64,000 bases of DNA, taken from Pelodera strongyloides (lineage: Eukaryota > Nematoda > Chromadorea > Rhabditida > Rhabditidae). This document shows, piece after piece, positions 37,101 to 47,183 of this stretch (positions are counted from its first letter, which is position 1; every line of letters begins with the position of its first letter). The stretch covers positions 124,001 through 188,000 of the forward strand of contig JAANDG010000168.1 in assembly GCA_036852015.1 (NCBI GenBank), read 5' to 3'. Made by a program: the position numbers and the translations under genes. Under the pieces are notes generated by a model. It ran no database searches, had not been told where the DNA came from, and saw only the letters and a program-made list of their open reading frames with translations.

Positions 37101-39151
37101 TCAAGTCTTGATAATTGGGATTTAATGGGGGTTTATTTTCCGTACATCTTCAGGGCTACATTCGAGGCGATCGTGTGGTTGTTGAAGCCAGAATTACGGT
37201 GCAGAAGGTGATCGGAGTTAGGTGAGCAGTAATTTTTGATTTATTATTCCTGTTATTATTATTTTTATTAATATTGGTATTATTATTTCAAATCGTACAT
37301 GACATGAGATTATTTTTTTTATGTGTATTATTTCCCTGATCGGATCATTCCGATTGATCCGTTTGTCCTACAATCTGATCTATATGTAAGTCATTTCTTG
37401 TCTCCCCTGCATGCCCATTTCGCTCCGTTTTATGACCAAATTCAGGCGAAACCCCCGCTTCGAATTTTTGTCCCCACAGCAACATGTGAGTGATGGAGTT
37501 CTGGTACTGGATGGAGTGAGATTGCACGTCAGCAAACAGGTATGTGGTTAACCTTTAACAGTTAAGAAATGTAAGGTAAGGAATAACGGCCTAACACAAA
37601 CCGATAGTTCTGGTCGTATTTCTATGAGTTCTTTCATTCTTTATAGTTGGTATTTCTCACAATCGATGTTCTCAGTTCTGCCTTTTGTGAGTTTGTATAT
37701 GCACACATTCACAGTTGTAAAGGATATGAAAACCCCAAGGTTCAAGAAACGACCCAATAAGTCGTTCGTTCGATGCTACTTATGAGTGTTCTTTGAAACA
37801 TTCCTTATTTTCCGCAATTTATGACTTGATCAAGGCTGTTGAACATAATAGTCGGGAAGCACTTTTAGTTGAATTGGTAAAAATTGTTTTTATCCGTCGG
37901 TATAAAATATTCACAGTTTATTTATCTTTCAGTACCTCGCTTTGTATTCACCAGTTTTCCATGCATTGTTCTACTCAAATTTCTCCGAAAAGGAGAAGAA
38001 GGTAGGATTTCTTATAATATCTTTCTTTTATAAACAAAAGCGTATTTTCTGTTTGTGAGTGTGAGTGACACTATATTTTTTTACATACGCATCTTTGTAT
38101 CGTGAATGATTGTATAGTTTCACCAGGAAGTATGTGCATCACTGTAGAACGCGAATGCATGTCCCGATTTGAAAAGAGAAAAGAAACTTGGGTTAGCCCT
38201 GTTGGTGTATATTGCTGTAACTTCACACTTGCATACATTTAGGAGATACCAATTGAGGACATAATCCTGGAAGAATTCATCGAACTGCTCAATGTTGTCT
38301 ACCCGTCTCATAAGCAAGTTTCTGGTAAGGCTTTTCTGTTTTCTTGTTTTGAAAGATTGAAAGTCGTTCTATTTCAAGTTTCGTAGTTTCCTCGAGTTTA
38401 GAGTAATATAGGTTTATTACGTACAAGTGCATGTTTATAAAACTGGAGAAATATTTCATATCTGGTTAAAAAAAAATTAGGAAACGGTGTAGCTGCCGTT
38501 TGCCGTTTCAATAGTCTGCTGCGTTTAGTTTTAAAATTAGTTTCAAGTAATTGTTTTCTTTCAGCAGAAAACGTCGAGTTCCTACTCGAATTGGGAGATA
38601 AATTCGAGATTCAATTTGTGATGGACGAATGTGAAAAGTAGGTATTTTTGTTGCCTGCGGGAGCCGGAGCAGAACATGTCTTTCTTTGTTTCTCTGTTTC
38701 TATCTCTCTCGATCATCCTCTATTTGTGTGTTGTATATACATCCACTTTCTCCTTCCATTTTACATATTACCGAAATATTCAGGGAATACCCTAATTTTA
38801 TAAATTTTGGTTGCAAACGAAAAATTGGGGTTTCGGTCGAGCGGGGATCGAACCCGCATCTTCCCTAATTGATCACTTTTGCCTTGTTTGCAACCTTGCA
38901 CGGAGATTATTTATTTATATTTAACTGTTGTTTTGTTCAGATTCCTAATGGGTTCGGAAGAGGTGACGATTGTGACGAAGCTTGTCTGGGCCGACCAATA
39001 TTGCCTTGCAAAACTGCAGGACGCTTGTATTCGAACCTTCAAGACGCCTCAGGAGATCAAGAACCTGAAGTCGACTGAAGAATATAAGAACCTGTCAGAT
39101 ACTACCAAAGCAGCACTACTCGAGAAGATGTTTCGGGTAATGAAGGAGTAG
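31198..39151 (+). CDS. MATH and BTB domain protein (BATH family)
   Basis: Thirteen phase-consistent exons encode 439 residues: 31198-31281, 34136-34202, 34627-34762, 35524-35603, 35796-35898, 36247-36361, 36740-36877, 37154-37221, 37446-37539, 37933-38001, 38243-38324, 38565-38637 and 38941-39151. Residues 1-122 are a low-complexity extension (Ser/Asn/Gly-rich, for example SPCSGSGSALPSQRNSS). The MATH domain spans about 125-262 (KLEGSIKLNIPNLSTL, IANLPWRLAAK, STLWSCDALVEFRLLSH). The BTB domain spans about 277-375 (GVLVLDGVRLHVSKQYLALY, SPVFHALFYSNFSEKEKK, IELLNVVYPSHKQV). A helical tail follows. In nematodes such proteins recruit substrates through MATH to cullin-3 ubiquitin ligases through BTB. 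Most worm family members begin close to the MATH domain, so the extension is unusual. Intron 1 (2.85 kb) holds two MITEs. AATAAA near 40095 or earlier could end the transcript. Confidence 0.9.
31577..31920. mobile_element. MITE, TTTAAAGCGAATATGTAGG ends
   Basis: The left end TTAAAGCGAATATGTAGGCA is mirrored by GGCCTACATATTCCCTTTAA at the right. At 344 bp it has no palindromic interior and is AT-rich. It shares the outermost TTTAAAGCG-type bases with the CCGGCCGG and GCTAGCCCC families but nothing inside. It lies in intron 1 of the MATH-BTB gene. Confidence 0.75.
32369..32515. mobile_element. CCGGCCGG MITE, right end decayed
   Basis: The left end TTAAAGCGAAGTACCGGCCG is intact. It is followed by TTTTTGAAATGCATTGCG and the interior GCAGCATATGCAAATGTGG and AACTAGACCCCAATTAG shared with 60994-61168. 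The right terminal repeat is not recognisable beyond GAGGAATGCATGACC. Confidence 0.75.
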
Positions 39152-40435
39152 GTAGGTAGCAAATTACGGTATTTTGTGATGATTAGTCGCCAAGCGGCGT
39201 CTCTGTGCCATTCACGATTGGTAGTGCTGTGCTTGGTGAGGGAAGCTTAGGTTAACTTTGGTATTATGTAAGATTAGTAAAAATTCGCACCATTTTGTCT
39301 CTTTTCTCAAGGCCCACCCGTCGCTGGTTCGATCCTGACTCACGATATTTCATTGTGTGATTTCATTTAATCTCATAGTTCGTATTCAATATCATGATTT
39401 GATTTCGCCATAATATGTAATATGTATACCAACAACCGATCATATCTGTAGTGTAGTCTTATGTAAGTTGTAGTTTGTAGTTTACTCTCAGCGTTTATGA
39501 ATGATTAGCTTGGATGTTTGTGCTGTGGTATTAATAATCGATATAGATGATGTGTCGGAAGGAGACTCCGGAGTACTAATTGAGATTATTACCCTGAATC
39601 TTTCTGTTGCTTAGTCTGAAGTTATTATTTTTCTCTTGTCCTATCCCAATGGGATATATACTTTCTACTGTAGTTACTACTGTAGTTTTCGTATCTACCG
39701 TTGTCATGTGGTTTGTGATGAGTGTTATTAATTCATTCACTAGTTAGCTTTTCTCTTTTCCTTCTTGTGCAATCCAAGAAACTCTAGTCTCTCTGTGTAT
39801 TTTTGGTTCTGAGATTGTGAACGCACCGTTGGTCCTTCAGGTAGGAAGTTATTTAATTTGACACTGTGGATTGGAGACGTTTTGCCCTACGTAATGTTTT
39901 TTTTTTTCGTGAGTATTGTTTTGTTCGGCATCCCCGCGGCGTTATTTGAATTTATGTACCCGTGGAAAAGCCAGGTTTCTGTATGGCTTGCTTGCTTCGC
40001 ATGTGATGATATACATTTCTTTGTAGTATATATCTTGTTGTATGTATAATTGAGCATGCTATTCCTCGCTACTTGTGCATCGCTTTGTTTTATAATAAAA
40101 GTTTTTGATATTTTCTGACTTGGATTCATTTGAAGGTATTGTGTTATCTGGCACTTGGATCCTTAACTTTTCTTTTATGAATGGAATTCCTTCGTGTATC
40201 CTGTTAGTGTTAGAGATAGTCGTTGACGTAGGCGGAGGCTCGGAGGATAAGAGAAGTTTGACTTCGGAACGGATTGTTCCTAAGAAATTGTATTTCGCTC
40301 TCTAATTACTGATTGAGTGGTGAATATGACTTCTGAAGTATCAACTGCCTTGATGGGATACCATACTTGTACGCATGAATTGCGCATTGGTAACAGTTGG
40401 GCCTCGTATACTAAAAACTTATTTACAGGTAAATA
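39152..40435. other. Intergenic stretch between the MATH-BTB and Iwr1 genes
   Basis: No gene. AT-rich sequence with an ATAATAAAAG at about 40091 that could be a poly(A) signal. ATTTACAG, seven bases before the Iwr1 ATG, is a possible trans-splice acceptor. Several short T-rich acceptor-like motifs have no coding sequence behind them. Confidence 0.5.
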
Positions 40436-42007
40436 ATGTCCGTAAGCGCTCCGCTAATTCGTGTGTGCCGTAAGCGGACCGCGGATCCGCAAACGGCGCT
40501 TCTTGTGAGCGTAAAGAGGCAACGACCGTCGGCAGCACAAGCGGACCCTCTACTGTATCAATTGCTGACGACGAGCGATACCCCGCTAGCACCTAAGGAT
40601 AATGCTAAGGTAAGACCGGAAGAGTTATTCCGTAAGTTACAGTACCGAGGTAATAATTAGGGCGAGACTGATGAGACGAGACCTCTTAGGAGACATCCTT
40701 TAAGTAGAGTGCCAAACTAGTCAAACTAAGATATTTACTTGCGTGACACCTATATCTACTTTCTTGCAGGTGATTGACTACGCCACGCCAAGGTCACGGC
40801 CGTCAACTTCTGCTATGGTTGTGGAGGAGGTTTGGCTTTGAAGTCTTATTCATATCCCAATTTTATAAAGTTATACTTTTGAATTCCGTTCACCGAGTGG
40901 TACAGTGATAAGGGATAGGTAGTCTGAGGTCCGCACCATCCTATAAACAATGTGCATTCATGGTGTGTCAGTGTTTTGGTCTGGGGGGTTTTAGTGTCAT
41001 AAATCATGTCTCCATTTACGATCCATTAAGAATTCTACTAACGGCAGTAACCTCCAGTTACAATTTTATGTTATAGGTGGACGAAACAGCTGAGGTTCCC
41101 TTTGCGCATCTCACAAACGCGGTTGGCGAGGTAGATTGCTGCATAATATCTAGTTTGTATCCCAGAGCCCAATGACTGGTGCTTTTTCATATAGGTCCAT
41201 GTAATCGTTTCATACTGCGCTGATGTACATGCTTAGTGTATCAGTCTTGATAGGTCTTGTATAGTTTTGGACGCAAGTATGTCAAGAAAAGCTCAAACAC
41301 TTCTTCTTTGTTCCGTATTCCGTAATATCACCTTCTTGTAATACTAGAAAATGAATGGGACAGAGTACATGTGAGTATGTTTGATCATCACTGGGATATA
41401 AATTTTATTTATAAGTTCATCTTCTATACGTGGGTATTTTTTCAGGTCGGAGGGGACAAGGAACCGAAGCCAGTGCCTAAAGATGTCATCACGTGCAACG
41501 GTGCGCCACTGGTTGGTGATTCTTTTTTACGGTTCGGTGCAGTGTTCATCAAAGCTTATGATCTGTGCCTGTGGTGGAGGGGTACATGGTAGAGGATGTT
41601 ACGTGTTCCAGGCGACAAATATTGCCCGACACTTCCACGCTAATGCCAGGAGCTAGTATCAGTTTCTCTTGCCATGTTGTTTTTGTCACGCTTGCGGCTA
41701 TCGCAGACTTGGATTGCTTACAGTGTAGAAACGTGATTGAGTTTGAAATATGATCATTGACTCTTGCCTTACCCTTACTACTTTTCGAAAACCAAACGTG
41801 ATGGTTACTTTCAGGTGGGTTTCGGGGAGGACGATCTCGTCTATGATTTCTATGAGATGACAAAGGGAGACGCGGCGACGGCGGAGAATGAGGAGGACCT
41901 TGAGATGAGGTTTATGTCACAGGTGGGAGGGAGCGAGAGAGAGAGATTTAGAGATGAAGGGATGATGAGAGAGATGAGATATAGAAAGTTTAAAGGGTGT
42001 GAGAAGA

Positions 42008-42043
<36 letters not shown>

Positions 42044-42464
42044 GGAAAGACGAAAGGGTGATCTGTTATCAGTAAGTATAATACTGTTATTTGATGTTTC
42101 GATGAGTTCGGGCTGTTCAGTGTTGGTTAGTGACGAGCGACTCATGTCGTTGTGGAGGAAGAGAGAGAGAGAGAGAGAGAGAGAGTGCGGATAAGAGGCC
42201 GAGGGGTAAAGAGAATTCACGAAGAAGAGTTATATATATTATGGTTCTCAAAAGGTATGTTTGAACTGTCATCGTCGAGCACTTATTGATTTTAAGACTA
42301 TTTTTGTATTCAAAATATGACTAAACCGATTTCGTTGTTTTAGGAGGAGTTCACTCTGTGGATGGAGGCCGCTTCAGATTCCGATGACGATCATGGAGAT
42401 GACGATGATGACTCGAACGATGAGAATAACTGGAGGTGAGGGAATATATTAGTTGTATGTGCGT

Positions 42465-42504
<40 letters not shown>

Positions 42505-42539
42505 GTGTGTGTGTGTGTGTGCGTATGTTGTGTGTGTGT

Positions 42540-42576
<37 letters not shown>

Positions 42577-43323
42577 GTTGTGTGTGTGTTTGTGTGTGTG
42601 CGTCGTGTGTTGTGTGTGTGTGTGTGTGTGTGTGTGTTGAGTGTGTGTGTGTTGAGTGTGTGTGTGTTGAGTGTGTGTGTGTAAATTTTATTTTCCAATA
42701 AATATTCTATTCAGAAATGAGTATCCGGACGAGGAGAGTGGTTCTGATGAGGACTCGGACACGTACTCGGAAGATTATGACGAAGACGATGCGGACAGTG
42801 AATTTGAGGGATTGCGAATGCGGCAATTGACCATCAGGGATAGTACTAAGGAAGCGGTACGGTAGATTTATCCTTGATTTATCATACTTTAGTGAACTAC
42901 CGTAACCTGGTGCATGCTTTATCGAACCGTAACCTGGTTCATAATTTAGTGTACTACCGTAACTTGGTTCATAGTTTATTGAACTACCGTAACCTGGTTC
43001 ATAATTTATTGAACTATCGTAACCTGGTTCATGCTTTATTGAACTACAGTAGCTATAGAACTACCTTAACATGGTTCATACTTTATTGAAGTACCGTAAT
43101 CTGGCTCATAATTTATTGAACTGCCGTAACCTGGTTCATAATTTAGTGAACTACAGTAACCTGGTTCATAATTTATTGGACTACAGTAACTCAGTAACTA
43201 TTGAACTACCGTAACCTGGTTATTGATTGCGGTAACTCAACGTTGCAGTACACAACCAAGCGTCCAACCAAATTCATTCTTTAGGTGTTCAACCCCGAAG
43301 ACACAGAGGATGACGAAAGTTGA
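40436..43323 (+). CDS. SLC7A6OS: RNA polymerase II nuclear import protein Iwr1 / SLC7A6OS homologue
   Basis: Eight exons (40436-40609, 40770-40829, 41077-41130, 41446-41511, 41815-41922, 42344-42435, 42715-42856, 43285-43323) give 244 residues. Iwr1 binds assembled RNA polymerase II and carries it into the nucleus. The N-terminus has the family's basic motif (LIRVCRKRTADPQTALLVSV, then KRQRPS). Then come ITCNGAPL, the aromatic motif LVYDFYEM (about 126-133) and the hallmark acidic ENNWRNEYPDEESGSDEDSD around residues 181-200, as in human SLC7A6OS. The C-terminus is acidic (FNPEDTEDDES). A 23-base candidate exon at 41348-41370 was left out because it breaks the frame. Introns 5-7 carry (GA)n and (GT)n runs and a 30-bp tandem repeat. 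Confidence 0.9.
42007..42186. repeat. (GA)n microsatellites in Iwr1 intron 5
   Basis: Two GA runs (42007-42043 and about 42158-42186), separated by unique sequence, lie on the coding strand just downstream of exon 41815-41922. Confidence 0.9.
42467..42683. repeat. (GT)n microsatellite in Iwr1 intron 6
   Basis: Over 200 bases of GT with interspersed TTG, TAT and GAG interruptions and three GAGTGTGTGTGTGTT sub-units at the 3' end. It takes up nearly the whole intron between 42435 and 42715. Confidence 0.95.
42885..43220. repeat. About 30-bp tandem repeat, TACCGTAACCTGGTTCATAA
   Basis: Roughly ten diverged units of (C)TACCGTAACCTGGTTCATA followed by A(T/G)TTATTGAA fill the last Iwr1 intron (42857-43284). 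Some units are shortened (for example around 43045 and 43190). Confidence 0.9.
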
Positions 43324-45456
43324 TTGCCTTCGGTGCCTTTTTTCCCTATCGTATACTTTTGAGTGACATTTCTGGTGAACATGATCACTGAAATTTGGTT
43401 AGTAACTGTAGAGCAAATGTTAAAGATACTTATGCGTTACCTATTGGTTATAGCTTACGAGTTACAGTTACATACGCGAATTTGTCTGTTGTATGGGATC
43501 TTTTCATTTAGTATAGCGTAAGTTTCGCGGAGTTGAGAGTTATAGAGTTGAAGGTTTCCTTGTGTCAAATTGTTAAATTTGCCCATATTGTGCGTTGCTA
43601 CAGTCTAACTCTAACCGTCTGTTAGGATCTCTATAAGTAATACAGTAATGAAACGAAATGCCCATGTGAAACTAGACGGTGAATTGAGTTTTAATAATTT
43701 TGTTGTTGTAAAATATAAAATATAAAATTCACAAATCTTAAATTATTTGGAGATGTTACATGTTACAGTGTTTATTCCATTTTTATTCCATCCATCGTAT
43801 CTCGTAGTCCATCGAATGCTAAGTTGTATAGTATGTAAAATATTCCGCTGATGGCTGATAATGTCTTATGGTTAGGGTAATAAAAAAAGTCCTTTCAAAG
43901 TTTTGTGCGTCGTCACGCTTGCGTGTTTTGTTATTTTTTTACATCCTGTTTGTAATTTACGCTCGATGATCCCAGTTTCATGCAAGTTTTAGTGGTTCAT
44001 TTAGTTATTTTTAGTTAATTATTCATAATTATTTACCTAAACACCTTTTCTGTTCGTATGTTGTGTATGCCTTGTCAAAGATAAAATGAATATAAAAAAT
44101 TTCACCATTTATATGTTGTTTGTTTTAAATCCGATATGTTTTGGACACTATTATACTATACATTGAAAGTTTGAAATGTTTGGCAGAATGCGAACGATAA
44201 ATTTCTAGACTTTGTGTACTGTAATGTGTAAACTACGGTAATTTTCGGGGTTAATTTTTTTTGTGATAATAGGTAAAAAATTTCACGCGTATATAGGGTG
44301 CCCGTAGAGCATAATTACGTTTATTTACGATATGTTTTTATTATTACAGTTTTATCAAATAAGCCATTTGTAGAATTGAGCGAGAGTCGTCGTCGTCAAA
44401 GGACGAAAGGATCACTATTTGAAGTGGAGTAAGGAAGTCAACAAGGTAAATGTAAGTGAAAAATATTTGAAACCTTCGCTACTTGCTTATTTACTCAGTA
44501 TTTTATTACAATAGAAACCGACCCGATGGTATGATCGAGAAACTGCATTGTTCGACGTGTTTGCGCATGATGTTGGCATATTGGTTAGTATTTTACCGAC
44601 AAGAATTGTAGTTTATTCTTGTCCTATTTTGTCTGCTCTCTCTCTTTTTTTGCTTCCCTGCTCGTTTAGTTATACTTTGGAGTTGTTTTTTCTCGGGGAT
44701 GTGTTTACACTTGCACTTACACTTAAAGAGCGCTTAAACAAAATCTTTACTGTCAAATAATCACAATGAGTTGGGTTATATTTGTACTTCCGCGGCGTTT
44801 TGTAGTTGAGAATGTTTAATTGTAAATGTATGCATATGAGTACTGAATACCACTGTATTCCCATGTATAGATTTAGGCTTCGGTAGCGTGAATCTGCATT
44901 ACATGGTAATGTGAATACCAATACAGTAATCCTAGTTTGTGTAGCTGTTTGTGGGTGGTCTACTATATCCTATGGTTTATGGTTTTTGTATTTAAGTATG
45001 ATGTTCCGTTTCTATGTTCGAAGTTCTGTTTTTCGTTGGATGGGAGTTCACCGGCCTCGTTTTCTTGCATTTGCAGAAAAGTGCAAATCTGCAACAAAAA
45101 AAATGTCACCAGGCAACAGACTTCACTTTTTTCTGAAGTTTTTTAGAGTGGGCAGGGAGAAGGGGATTCCCCTCTTTCTTCGTTTTCTTTGTCACTCCGA
45201 TTTTAGTCTCTTTTCTTTACTGATTCACTAACGATTGACGCCGTACGGCCGTAGAACCTAAGAGGCTATGCCTTCGCCTTCCACACTTCTTCTGAATAGA
45301 GTAGTGAGATTGGCAACTGTCATTTATGCAACTGGCATGATAGGAAGCGTTCCGCATCCATGGTTGATTGGTTCTATTTCACCCAAGAAACAGTTTCTAG
45401 TAGTATGTCCACAGACGTGTAAATGGAGGCATTTATTTAAAAAGTGGACACATACA

Positions 45457-45573
45457 GAGGCCCTATTCACCAACACGCAGGGAGTTCCCTGACCTCCCCA
45501 AGGACTCCAAGGAGCTAAAGAGTGCGAGGCAGAAGAGATTAAGGGCGCCCGCGAGCCTAGGGAGAGCTCCCTT
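45457..45573. mobile_element. Partial MITE of the GAGGTCGTATTCACCAACAC family
   Basis: The left end GAGGCCCTATTCACCAACAC, then GCAGGGAG, matches 51373-51509. The interior has GAGTGCGAGGCAGAAGAG and GAGCCTAGGGAGAGCTCCC, but the right terminal repeat is missing. Confidence 0.7.
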
Positions 45574-46098
45574 TGGTTATGTCTCTCTATGTGCTCATTT
45601 CGATTCCTCATTGTCAGGTGATTTCTATAGATCTGTTTTGACTCTCGGCTACAGCTACAGCTGATCTGTATCTTGTTTGTTTCTCAGACTTGACTCTCTG
45701 TTTTCTTTTGTATAAAAATAGTTTTTAGATCTTATCTGTGAATTCTAGAATATATTGCACGAATGCCTTTGCATTGAGTGATGTTACCGTTGGTAATTAC
45801 GGCGTATCGTGTGTGTGTGTGTGTGTGTGAGTGCGTGCACGCGTGTGTGTGTGTGTGGGTGTGTGAGCGATGGCCGAAGTTAATTACAAAATTGAATTAC
45901 ACCCCGTACATCCCGAGTGGCAGGTCATCGTCATATAGACGAGTATTCAATCCCATCCAGATGGGCCAGATAACCCGCGGTTAATTTTATTACCGACATA
46001 CCGACTGTGACTATAAAATTGCTATATTTTGGCGACCCCACTGTTAGGATTCCTAATATCAATATCCTTCGGCTAGGACAGGGCTAGCCCACCCACCT

Positions 46099-46220
46099 GT
46101 AGCGTATGCACGAAAAATAGTTTATATCGGCCTTCCGCTTATTCCTAAAGTCTCTCCTTTTCTCTTATCTCCCGCGGGAGGCTTGGGAAGACGTTCCCAG
46201 CCCCAGTTTCGTGCATCTGT
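46099..46220. mobile_element. Diverged MITE of the GTATGCACGAA family
   Basis: GTAGCGTATGCACGAAAA is mirrored by TTTCGTGCATCTGTA. The interior CTCTCCTTTTCTCTTATCTC and GGGAGGCTTGGGA parallels 54157-54293. Confidence 0.55.
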
Positions 46221-46480
46221 ATCACTTGTCAGTGTTATTACCTGGAGCTTTGCACTTTGTACTTTGTAACGAATGAATGTGTCACGACAAACAATCTTAC
46301 CGTGTGCCCTTGTGCTATAGCTTGTACTTTACAAGGCACAAACATTTAAAAGGTCTACTCTCGTCTTTATTTACTTTTGAAATTTCGGTGAGCGTTCGTC
46401 AGGAAGAACTTTGACCCTTCAGGGTGCCTGTTTGTCCCAATTCTTTTTTTCTCCTCGTCACCGTTTTGTTATCTCCTTAG

Positions 46481-46606
46481 CTCTCTCTCTCTCTCTCTCT
46501 CGCTCTTTATCTCTCTCTGTCTCTTCTCTCTCTCTCTCTCTCTCTCTTTCTTCCTCTCTCTCTCTCTCTCTCTCTCTCTTTATCTCTCTCTGTCTCTTCT
46601 CTCTCT
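46481..46606. repeat. (CT)n microsatellite
   Basis: CT runs broken by GCTCTTTAT and TGTCTCTTC units; the block CTTTATCTCTCTCTGTCTCT occurs twice. Confidence 0.9.
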
Positions 46607-47183
46607 GCACAATTTCTGCATGTGTTCACTACACTGTTCGTAGTCAGGGTTCCGGTTTTTACGATATGCATTTTGGGCATTTTTCCTTTATTCGTCTCCT
46701 TCACATGTTTTCTTATTTCTCACTTAACTTAGAACACCTTATTTAGAACATTTTCAAGCTTTATTTTAATGCATGTTGTATACAAAGATTATCACCTGTT
46801 TCGTAATTAATGCTATAGTTGTTCCTGAGTGAGGGAGCGACTATATGGAATTTCTTCACAGACCTTATCTAATGTCAGAACAATTTGCTGTTCTTTTACT
46901 TATCTATAAACCTTTACTTTGCTGCGGTGTTTTCACTCTACAATTTACAGCTTAACTGTGGGTGTTTTGGCATGCTATGTCATTTAGTTTACGTTGTGAT
47001 TATTATTTTTCTCTTTTTTTATTCATCATTTTTTACGCAGGGTCTTGTGTAGTTCCCCGTATTGTGTAATTCTCCAGAAATGGATAATGTTCAGTACTGC
47101 TCCTTTACCATTTTCTCAAGAGTAATATTTTTCAAGTATACGGCAATCACAATTAGCAATTAGCATACGGTATCTTGTTCAGG

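Larger units (their letters stand above)
43324..47183. other. Intergenic stretch between Iwr1 and FAAH
   Basis: No intact gene. GGTAATAAAAAAAG at about 43877 is a possible Iwr1 poly(A) signal. An exon-like pair at about 44400-44582 (KGRKDHYLKWSKEVNK, then after TACAATAG KPTRWYDRETALFDVF and GTTAGT) looks protein-like but has an upstream stop and no start, so it is at best a fragment. MITE pieces lie at 45457-45573 and 46099-46220, and a (CT)n run at 46481-46606. A TTGTTCAG acceptor sits one base before the FAAH ATG. Confidence 0.5.

Noticed and set aside
38825..38870. Perfect T-arm GCGGGTTCGATCCCCGC on the minus strand
   Set aside because: No D arm or anticodon arm lies at the proper distance, so it is not a tRNA gene.
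39318..39345. GCTGGTTCGATCCTGAC, tRNA B-box-like
   Set aside because: There is no A box or cloverleaf upstream and the T stem is imperfect.
41348..41370. A 23-base mini-exon in the Iwr1 gene (KMNGTEY) with good splice borders
   Set aside because: It would shift the frame of the conserved ITCNGAPL exon that follows, whereas joining 41130 to 41446 directly keeps phase 0.
42351..42701. Long Cys/Val and Thr/His open frames
   Set aside because: They are translations of the (GT)n microsatellite in an Iwr1 intron. The Leu/Ser and Arg/Glu frames at 46.5, 56.5 and 61.7 kb are (CT)n/(GA)n products in the same way.
44373..44582. Exon-like pair KGRKDHYLKWSKEVNK and KPTRWYDRETALFDVF
   Set aside because: The first piece is preceded by an in-frame stop, has no start and its acceptor is out of phase. 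I kept it only as a note in the intergenic entry.
45268..45492. A 74-codon frame starting MPSPSTLLLNRVVRL
   Set aside because: It runs into the MITE at 45457, has no splice context and no recognisable family.
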